This document shows, piece by piece, positions 1-6,166 of a DNA stretch of 10,901 nucleotides; the first letter of the stretch is position 1; each line of letters begins with the position of its first letter. The DNA is from Ochromonadaceae sp. CCMP2298 (Eukaryota; Sar; Synurophyceae; Ochromonadales; Ochromonadaceae). The stretch is taken from the NCBI GenBank assembly GCA_026770595.1, contig MU634657.1:1-10901 (forward strand). The letters are read 5' to 3'. The notes below the pieces were generated by a model. That model worked only from the letters and a program-made list of their open reading frames with translations. It made no database searches and had not been told where the DNA came from. The translations under genes were made by a program, and so were the position numbers.

Positions 1-321
1 CAGGGATGCCCCAGACCAAAAGTTCACCTGCACATCGGAAGTGGGAAACCCGCCGTTTTGCCATAAGTTACGGAAGATAACGTGGCAGGAAAGAGCAGAC
101 GAAGAAGAATCTCTTCAATCTAAGCCCTGTATCTGGCCGCCGCCATCCTTCCCGGTCATTCTCTCAAGGGCGCCGTTGCTGGGTGTCTGATCAACTCGTC
201 GGAACGCTGCCAGGGACCGGACTCGAGTGGGGCCGTTCGCAGCAGCTGGAAGAGCCCCTTTAGAGGAGGTTGAACAAGCCATATAATTACGTCGCGGTGA
301 AGACCAGGCTCCTGCGAGACG
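1..321 (+). promoter_or_regulatory. Upstream region and probable promoter/5' leader of the TPS gene
   Basis: No coding region is supported here on either strand. The frame of the TPS start codon is closed by TGA at 298-300, which places the start downstream. An ATATAAT stretch at 281-287 lies about 35 bp before the ATG at 322 and could be a TATA-like element, but AT-rich heptamers arise easily by chance. The window begins inside this region, so the end of another gene to the left cannot be excluded. Confidence 0.3.
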
Positions 322-3300
322 ATGATTAACGAATCCATGATTGAAGTGGTATTTAAGGTAGGTTCCGGTGAAATACTCGTGACACCCTTCCCCGTCCTCA
401 CTCCTATCCCTCTCCTCTCTGGTCTCCTGCGCCGTCTCCTGTCGCCAATTTTAGGTCCATGCTGACATCCGCATCGGCGAGGAGGTGCGGGTGAGCGGGA
501 GCGTTCCGGCGCTGGGATGTGACGACGCTGATCGTGCTATCCCCATGGTGACGACGCCGGCAGACTTCCCCTGGTGGCGCACAAAAGAAGGTAGGTCCGC
601 TAAATCCCGGCCTGCACAATGGCTTTAATTCCGCAATCGCTCACCCCTTGCTCCTCACTCAGGCATCTTCCTACCTGGGGACCCCAGCATGAAGTACCGG
701 TACTGCGTATTCTCGGGAGGCAAGTTTAACCGCTGGGAGGCCGGGGGGGAAATCCGCCGCACCCTGGAGTTGACCCGCACCAAGAGCCTCGCCAAGCAGA
801 CAGAAGACATGCTAGGAGAGGCCACCTACCACCCCCTAAGCGCCATCTCCTCCCCTGTTAAGTTCCAGCACAGCGAGGGCGGGTCCAGCCGAGCCAAGCA
901 TTTCGCCGAGTGGAACCGCCGCTCGCACGTGGACAAGCAGATAAACAAGGCGGACGGGGTAATCGTCGTGTCCTACTTTTTGCCCGTGGTGCTGGCGCGC
1001 AGTGCGGAGGGACGCTGGTCTGCCACATGGGACAAAGAGAACCTGTTGTCGCTGCAGCTGGAGCCGCGCACAGCATGGGTGGGCACGGTAAGGTACCAGG
1101 GCGCCCCAGTGCCCCCAGAGGAGGAGGAGAACGTAGCTGCAGTGCTGGCCGACCTCAGCTGCTACCCCGTCTTCCTTGCCCAGAGCCAGCACTTCCAGTT
1201 CTACGACATGTATTGCAAGCAGTACCTATGGCCCATCATGCACCACATCGCGGACGTATATGGGCCCCTCAATCTGAACGAAATCGGCGCCCGCGCGCAG
1301 CAGACGCTGTGGTTCGTGTACAGCACGGTGCACAAGATGTTCCGAGAAAAGGTCCTGGAGATCTACCAGATGGGAGACCTTATATGGATCCACGGCTTCC
1401 ACCTACTATTGCTCCCTTCTTTCCTCAGACGCCGCCTGCCCTCTGCGCGCATCGGCTACTTCTTCCACACGCCCTTCCCCTCCTCTGAGATCTGGCGCAC
1501 CATGTCCCGGCGCGAAGATTTGCTTCGGGGCATCCTGGGGGCAGACCAGATCGGCTTCCACCTATACGAATACGCCCGCCACTTCGTCACCACCTGCCAG
1601 CGCCTCCTGGGATGCTCCAACGGCCGCTCAGGTTCGGGCAGCATCGTGATCAACGTAGATGGGAGAGAGGTGATGCTGTCTAATATCCATGTGGGCGTGG
1701 ACGTGCCTAGAGTCGAGGAGGCGCTGCAGTCCCGCGCATTCGATGTCGAGATGCGGCGGTGGAAGCAGCAGTTCGCGGGCAAGATCGTGGTGGCGGGCAT
1801 AGACCGCTTGGAGAGGCTGAAGGGCATTCCGTTGAAACTGATGGCCATCGAGCAGTTCATGGAGGAGAACCCGCAGTGGCTGGGCAAGATCGTGTTCACG
1901 CTGATCGGTATCAGCGCTGGAGAAAGGGGGCAGGACTACCGACAGACGCAGCACGACGTGAAGATTATCGTGAACGACCTCAACGAGCGCTTCTCCACCG
2001 ACGGCCCTCTGGTCTACTTCGAAGAGCGGCTAGATAAGGACATACGCATCTCCCAAAGACTGCCCTTCTTCGCTATTGCTGATGTACTGATGATCACCGC
2101 CACGCGCGACGGGCTCAATCGCTACCCCATGGAGTACACCCTTGCGCGCAAGATGTTCGGCAACGCGGGCCTCTCTGCAGGCGTGGGCGAGGCCGGCCAG
2201 GGGCTGGTGATAATCTCAGAGTTCATCTCCTCGGCGAGGGTGATGAGAGGCGCCTTGGTGGCCAATCCGTGGCGCGTGCAGGAGGTGAAGCTGGCCCTCA
2301 ACCGCGCTTTGGAGATGGACCCCGTCGAGCGGGCGGACCGCATGCGGCGCAATCTGGAGTACTCGGTGCGCCTAACGACCACCAAGTGGGCCACGCAGGT
2401 GCTGAATGACCTAAAGGGATTGGAGAAAAACGACGACCCTGAGTCTACCTTTGCGGTTGGTTTTGGCATGCAGTATAAGATTATGGATCTGAAGTCTGGC
2501 TTCAACCCCCTGGACAGCAAAGAGGTGTGCACGGCCTACCGCACTGCCCGCCACCGTCTGATTCTGCTGGACTGGGGGGGCACCCTGGTGTCCGATAACG
2601 GCAAGTCGGACAAGCTGCAGGCCTACGCGGAGGCCACCGGACACGCAGAGAGGGAGACGCTGTCGGAGGAGCTGAGGGGCATTCTGGAGGGGCTCACTGC
2701 GGACGCGAAGAACGTCGTGTTCGTGGTGAGTGGCAAGGAGCAGCCCTCGGTGGCACAATACTTCGGAGGCATCCGCGGCCTCGGCCTGGGCGCCGAGCAC
2801 GGCTTCTACTATAAGTGGCCCAAAGACGAGGAGAGGCGGCCTATGGGTCGCTGGCACACCATCATGGAGGTGGGGGATCAGTCCTGGAAGGAGTCAGCAA
2901 AAGTTGTCATGGACATCTTCGTACAGCGCACGCACGGCACGTACATTGAGCAGAAGGGCAACGCGCTCATCTGGCAGTTCAAAGAGGCCGACCCGGAGTT
3001 TGGCTTTATGCAGTCCAAGGAGCTGGTGGACCACCTGTCTCTCATCATGGCCAACCACGCTGTGGAGATCATCCGCGGAGGCGGGGTGGCCGATGGGTAC
3101 ATCGAGGTGCGACCTCGGGGCGCCTCCAAGGGCCTCTTTTTGGACCACTGCTTGTCCAGTATGAAGTCTGCAGGACAGGAGGCGGATTTCGTGATGGCTG
3201 TGGGAGACGACAGCTCAGATGAGCCCATGTTCGAGCGCATCGCGGAGCTGAAGGGGGACAAGGGGGACAACCAGCAGCTCGCCAGCTTCGGCATAACCGT

Positions 3301-3709
3301 GGGCAAGAAGCCTACCGCCGCCACAGCGTATGTTGACGACCCCGCTGCTGTGCTGGATCTACTCTACAGCCTGGCCAAGTGCTCCCAGCGGGAGGGGCGC
3401 TTCTTCTCCACAATCGACCTGCCCTCGCACCTGGGGCCTGCAGATAAGAAGCTCAGCCCCCTTGCGATGGGCTCACCTGCCCTGGTGCCCATGCTGCGCT
3501 CCACGTCTACGGGCGATCTGGACCACAAAAAGGTCAGAAAGAGCCTGACGGGGGCGGTAGCGGGGGAGGGGGAGAAGGATGTGGGGAAGAGGGAGGGGGA
3601 GGGGGAGGGCATGCAGCGCATAACCTCTGCTATGAACCTCAGCATGATGGACTACATGAAGAGCCTCAACGACAGCAACCAAGAAGACGACGGGGCGATC
3701 TTCTTCTAG
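322..3709 (+). CDS. CBM20-containing class II trehalose-6-phosphate synthase/phosphatase (spliced, 1072 aa)
   Basis: Coding parts are 322-357, 455-590 and 663-3709. ATG 322 follows in-frame TGA 298-300 and has A at -3. Residues ~7-92 form a CBM20 starch/glycan-binding domain (VRVSGSVPALG; MKYRYCVF...FNRWE, W82). Residues ~150-600 are a GT20 domain that normally makes trehalose 6-phosphate from UDP-glucose and glucose 6-phosphate. Residues ~685-945 are a HAD phosphatase (TPP) domain that normally makes trehalose. By E. coli OtsA numbering (recalled; spacings agree) Y238, W247, H326, R439, K444, D540 and E548 match Y76, W85, H154, R262, K267, D361 and E369. The DYH aspartate is G302 and the N-terminal NR pair is Y162-F163. 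TPP motifs: D694-W-G-G-T lacks the second Asp, while S747, K880 and GDDSSDE (905-911) are kept. CKQYLWP and the WDKENLLSLQL stretch point to plant-type class II TPS, considered largely regulatory. The tail after ~960 is Gly/Glu/Lys-rich. No signal peptide; probably cytosolic. Confidence 0.93.
358..454 (+). other. Intron 1 of the TPS gene (97 bp)
   Basis: The intron starts gtaggt at 358 and ends ttttag at 454, preceded by a long pyrimidine-rich stretch. It lies between codons (phase 0). Joining ...GTA TTT AAG to GTC CAT GCT gives VVFKVHADIRIGEEVRVSG, a continuous CBM20 start. Its length is not a multiple of three, and the downstream exon frame has TAG at 452-454, so the CBM20 start needs splicing. 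Confidence 0.85.
591..662 (+). other. Intron 2 of the TPS gene (72 bp)
   Basis: The donor is gaag/gtaggt at 590/591 and the acceptor is ctcag/gc at 662/663. The codon is split after its first base (g + gc = Gly). Joining gives WWRTKEGIFLPGDPSMKYRYC, which bridges the two halves of the CBM20 domain without a gap. The long open frame starting at ATG 689 would lack most of the CBM20 fold, so 689 is an internal methionine (residue 67). Confidence 0.9.
3555..3609 (+). repeat. Purine-only-rich tract with G-quadruplex motif inside the TPS gene
   Basis: The coding strand is almost entirely G and A here. At 3591-3609 there are four G-runs of 3, 5, 5 and 3 separated by single A bases, a textbook short-loop G-quadruplex pattern. 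It encodes the Gly/Glu/Lys-rich tail just before the C-terminus, which is itself low-complexity. It may be a slippage product rather than a selected element. Confidence 0.7.
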
Positions 3710-4110
3710 GCCCCTACCTAACTAGGCACCTATGTGCCCCATGTGCCCTATCTGCCCTGCCCTCCTTCTACCCTGTCTTCCCTGTTCCATCCTACCATAA
3801 CCTCCATATATATCACGCCCACTGCCCAGTCTTGCGCTGGTCGAGCGGTCACCGAGGGGGGATACCCTTGGTCATACCTGTATGTAGCTAAAAGTAAATT
3901 CAAACGGTGTTCTGTTTTCGACTCAAATCGTTTGTTTTCACACGGATTCTCTTACATTCATTTACATATGACATATGTGACACTGCCAGTTGACGGGGAG
4001 TTACATATGTACACTCAAACAGTTGACGGGTTGTCTCCTAATGACCCATTGACTGGGCCCTTGCTCCCGTGTCGCTCAGCCGCACTCCAGAGCCCTAACT
4101 AAGCCCCAAA
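3710..4110. other. 3' intergenic region between the convergent genes 1 and 2
   Basis: Two genes converge here, so the 401 bp must hold both 3' untranslated regions and polyadenylation sites. No AATAAA is seen. The stretch has TGCCC-rich low complexity (3732-3765) and a degenerate direct repeat: ttacatatg at 3962 and 4001, and cagttgacggg at 3987-3997 and 4020-4030. No gene is supported. Confidence 0.5.
3962..4030. repeat. Imperfect tandem duplication in the 3' region
   Basis: Two copies of the pair ttacatatg ... cagttgacggg follow each other. The elements are 39 and 33 bp apart between copies, so the spacer has changed by 6 bp. A weaker third relative, cattgactggg, lies at about 4048. Probably an old local duplication. 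Confidence 0.6.
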
Positions 4111-5475
4111 CTAAAATGTGCCCCCTTCTGTCTGGACTTCTGTCACCTCTGGCACCTTTGGCACCTCTGTGAATGACTGCACTATCGCATCAAACTCGCT
4201 GCTAATCTCGTCCAACAGGGCGCTGAGCTCGCAGGGGCTGCTGGGACCCCCCCCCGCCCCCTCTGCCCCTGCTTCCCCCTCCCACGCCCATGTGTCTCCA
4301 GTCTGCCAGTCCTCCTCCATGACGTACTCTGACTCCCCCTCGTACTCTGAAGCATCTCCCATGAACGGAGAGTCATCCACGCGAGAGTCATCCAAAATGC
4401 AATCCACGAACGGAGAGTCGTCCGCCAAAATGCAATCCACACTGGCTAATGCGAGGTCGTCGTCGGCGTCACAAGCGCCACATGCGTCATCATCGCTGCC
4501 AGACTCCCCAGACACTGCCCACTGCCCAGACTCTCTCTCCTGGGCATCCAGATTCTCTGCAGTCGTGGCGCCAGAGCCGGAGTCCCTGAAGTCCTGATGC
4601 TGGCCCTCGTCTGCCTCCGCCTTTGCCTCTGCCTCTGCCTCTGCCTCCACATCTACCTGTACGCGCTTGCTCGTGCGACTGTCCTCCGAGCGAGAGCCCC
4701 AGCCCCTAGTAGACAAGATCGAGAGGGCCACAGGGGGGCTATCGGTAGGCGGGATGGGCGTGGGGCAGGCGCCTAGGGGAGACTCGTGCATATCCGCTGA
4801 CTCCAGCACTGCTTTCACGTCTGGTCTGGAGAGGAATCCCTTGATGAAGGCGTTGACCTGTCGGTAGTCCGCATCGGACTCCTCGAACTTCTCCGCAGAT
4901 AGGCGCAGCAGATCCATCATATCGCGCACCAGCGCCAGGCTTGCGGTCACCTCGAACTTCTTCTGAACCTCGCTCGCCTGAGCGAAGGCAGCAGCAGCCG
5001 TCTCCAGGCGCCGGTCCAGCTGCGTCTTCACCCTGCCCACCATGCCCGCAGCCTGCATCTTGTCCCTCAGACACTCCGCGCAGGCGGCAGGGTTCTCCAC
5101 CATCAGGGTCAGCACCTTCCCGCTCTTGTACTGCAGCACCAGCTGACCTTGCTGCCCCGGCTCGTCCCGCTTGAACCGCAGCTTCACTAGGTCCTCGAGC
5201 TCGTGCACGTCAGCGGAAGTTGCGACAAACAGTTTGCTCGGGTGCGGATACAGCTCGGCGATCTGGCATTCTGTGACAGCCAGGATGTACTTGCATTTGA
5301 CCAGATGCGTGGAGGAGTTCTTGATGGGCACGAGCACGAAGCAGGTGAAAACAGACCCGTCAATCTTCGACAAATGGATATCGTGGCCGACCACCAACCT
5401 CTTGACCTTGTACCCCTCCTCTCTCGACCCCTCATGGCTGGCGAAAGCGATCACGCTGCTGAAAAAGGCGTTCAT
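4111..5475 (-). CDS. Unrecognised acidic protein with PH-like N-terminal region (454 aa)
   Basis: The start is ATG at 5475-5473, the first in frame after an upstream TAG (plus-strand 5536-5538), with A at -3. The stop is TAG at 4113-4111. I do not recognise a named family. Residues ~20-145 alternate short hydrophobic strands with charged turns and end in a helix (CLRDKMQAAGM). With LVLQYKSGKVLTL before the helix this resembles a PH-superfamily lipid- or protein-binding fold; that is an inference. Residues ~150-235 are predicted helical. From ~235 on the chain is Ser/Asp/Glu-rich and probably disordered, with an alternating Glu-Ala block (VEAEAEAEAKAEA) and an in-frame duplicated VDCIL...DDSPF unit. 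The last ~40 residues (ELSALLDEISSEFDAIVQSF) look amphipathic. There is no signal peptide or membrane segment, so it is probably cytosolic or membrane-associated. It is convergent with gene 1 and divergent from gene 3. A further 3' exon cannot be excluded. Confidence 0.72.
   Translation of the reverse strand: MNAFFSSVIAFASHEGSREEGYKVKRLVVGHDIHLSKIDGSVFTCFVLVPIKNSSTHLVKCKYILAVTECQIAELYPHPSKLFVATSADVHELEDLVKLRFKRDEPGQQGQLVLQYKSGKVLTLMVENPAACAECLRDKMQAAGMVGRVKTQLDRRLETAAAAFAQASEVQKKFEVTASLALVRDMMDLLRLSAEKFEESDADYRQVNAFIKGFLSRPDVKAVLESADMHESPLGACPTPIPPTDSPPVALSILSTRGWGSRSEDSRTSKRVQVDVEAEAEAEAKAEADEGQHQDFRDSGSGATTAENLDAQERESGQWAVSGESGSDDDACGACDADDDLALASVDCILADDSPFVDCILDDSRVDDSPFMGDASEYEGESEYVMEEDWQTGDTWAWEGEAGAEGAGGGPSSPCELSALLDEISSEFDAIVQSFTEVPKVPEVTEVQTEGGTF
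4363..4440 (-). repeat. In-frame tandem duplication inside gene 2
   Basis: Two units begin gaacggagagtc and end aaaatgcaatccac: 4363-4407 (45 bp) and 4408-4440 (33 bp). Both lengths are multiples of three, and the second lacks a 12-bp internal piece. They encode VDCIL...DDSPF twice in the acidic tail. Confidence 0.8.
4613..4648 (-). repeat. Hexamer microsatellite encoding Glu-Ala repeats
   Basis: A cctctg-type 6-bp unit is repeated with small changes on the plus strand. Read on the minus strand it gives the alternating Glu-Ala run (VEAEAEAEAKAEA) in gene 2. A hexamer unit keeps the frame when it expands or shrinks. Confidence 0.75.
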
Positions 5476-5659
5476 ACTTGTGTCTTTCAAGGCAGCAGTG
5501 GCCGAAGGAAACTGTACTCGACCCCCGCTGCAGAGCTATGAGCGGCCTCTTCTCAGATCAAAAAAGGCGTACACTTTCCAAGTCTTTGTTGAAGCTGGAT
5601 GTCGGATCAAAAGCTCAGGACGCGGGCACAGTGGGAATTTAGCTCAGCTTGCTCAGCGG

Positions 5660-5678
5660 GTGGGAATTAGTCTCCCAC
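5660..5678. repeat. Short inverted repeat (6-bp stem, 7-base loop)
   Basis: The sequence gtggga-attagtc-tcccac is a perfect 6-bp stem with a 7-base loop. A copy of the left part (gtgggaattta) lies about 30 bp upstream near 5631. The size recalls a tRNA anticodon arm, but the rest of the tRNA fold is not there. Confidence 0.6.
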
Positions 5679-5701
5679 TTCTGATCCGATTCTGGTTTTT
5701 T

Positions 5702-5721
5702 TTTCGCGAAACGTTTCGCGC
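5702..5721. promoter_or_regulatory. E2F-like double site within a perfect 16-bp palindrome
   Basis: TTTCGCGAAA at 5702-5711 and TTTCGCGC at 5714-5721 both fit the E2F/DP consensus TTTSSCGC, known from animals and plants. The core cgcgaaacgtttcgcg at 5705-5720 is a perfect palindrome. It lies about 230 bp upstream of gene 2's start codon. Binding is inferred from the motif only. Confidence 0.5.
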
Positions 5722-5730
5722 AAGTTATTG

Positions 5731-5737
<7 letters not shown>

Positions 5738-5801
<64 letters not shown>
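5738..5801. repeat. (AT)n microsatellite, about 32 units
   Basis: A 64-bp uninterrupted alternating AT run, flanked on the left by a slightly broken extension (5731-5737). It sits between the two E2F-like clusters. Such runs are unstable in length and can extrude cruciforms. Confidence 0.98.
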
Positions 5802-5803
<2 letters not shown>

Positions 5804-5813
5804 TCTGCACAAT

Positions 5814-5877
5814 AATTGATGCTTGCCATAATCGAATTATGGCAAGCATCAATTATGGCAAGCATCAATTATGGCAA
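5814..5877. repeat. 19-bp perfect inverted repeat joined to a 16-bp direct repeat
   Basis: The arms 5814-5832 and 5836-5854 are perfect reverse complements around a 3-base loop (cga). The right arm is part of a tandem series of attatggcaagcatca: 5836-5851, 5852-5867 and a partial third copy to 5877. It starts 13 bp after the AT microsatellite and ends upstream of gene 3's E2F-like cluster. Confidence 0.95.
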
Positions 5878-5901
5878 ATTTCCTAGAGCAAGCTTCCTAA
5901 A

Positions 5902-5933
5902 AAGGCCTGATGATGATGATGATCTCAGGCCTT
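5902..5933. repeat. 9-bp inverted repeat with a TGA-repeat loop
   Basis: The arms aaggcctga (5902-5910) and tcaggcctt (5925-5933) pair perfectly. The 14-base loop is a run of tga trinucleotides. It is followed by a short pyrimidine stretch and T8, so it could form a stable RNA hairpin if transcribed. Confidence 0.8.
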
Positions 5934-5966
5934 CCCCTTCTTATCGAATCCAGTTTTTTTTGTGTT

Positions 5967-5986
5967 GCGCGAAACGTCCGCGAAAA
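5967..5986. promoter_or_regulatory. Second E2F-like cluster, upstream of gene 3
   Basis: GCGCGAAA at 5967-5974 is the reverse complement of TTTCGCGC, and ccgcgaaa at 5978-5985 gives TTTCGCGG on the other strand, close to the consensus. The cluster is a diverged copy of the palindrome at 5705-5720 (cgcgaaacgt shared) and lies about 190 bp before gene 3's ATG. Confidence 0.45.
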
Positions 5987-6166
5987 ATGGGCAAAACCGA
6001 CCACAGGGTCCTAACTTACTTCGCTGCTCCCCTCAATCTGCCCGCTCTCGTGCTCTTTCAGTCTTTGGTCTGCTCCCTGCACTGCTCGGCGACGTGATTG
6101 GAAGGACCTGTCCCAGAGGTCGATCGATCGTGCGCGTGGCTGCTCTGTGGGTGGAGATCGCGGGCC

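Larger units (their letters stand above)
5476..6166. promoter_or_regulatory. Divergent intergenic region, presumed shared promoter of genes 2 and 3
   Basis: The 691 bp between the two start codons hold an (AT)n tract, two E2F-like clusters, hairpins and short direct repeats, listed separately. The start of gene 2 is at 5475 (-) and of gene 3 at 6167 (+), so 5' leaders and promoters of both must lie here. No conserved coding sequence is seen. A short same-frame reading frame, ATG 5988 to TGA 6097, could be an upstream ORF of gene 3. Confidence 0.6.

Noticed and set aside
156-619. Minus-strand frames of 81 and 71 aa opposite the start of the TPS gene
   Set aside because: Their sequence does not resemble any family and they overlap the CBM20 exons on the other strand.
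689-3709. Reading the TPS gene as a single-exon gene starting at ATG 689
   Set aside because: It would cut the CBM20 domain in two; the spliced start at 322 restores it in frame with good splice signals.
5476-5490. Extending gene 2 by five codons to a TTG at 5490, and gene 3 back to a TTG at 6098
   Set aside because: TTG is not a normal start in nuclear eukaryotic genes; good-context ATG codons at 5475 and 6167 follow in-frame stops.
5625-5700. tRNA-like gene: tagctcag, an anticodon-arm-like hairpin (gtggga-attagtc-tcccac) and a B-box-like gatccgattc before T9
   Set aside because: The D-arm and T-arm do not pair, the base after the would-be anticodon is T instead of a purine, and no 3' acceptor strand precedes the T-run. 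Kept only as part of the duplicated module.
5667-5852. Minus-strand frame with an Ile-Tyr repeat
   Set aside because: It is the AT microsatellite read as codons.
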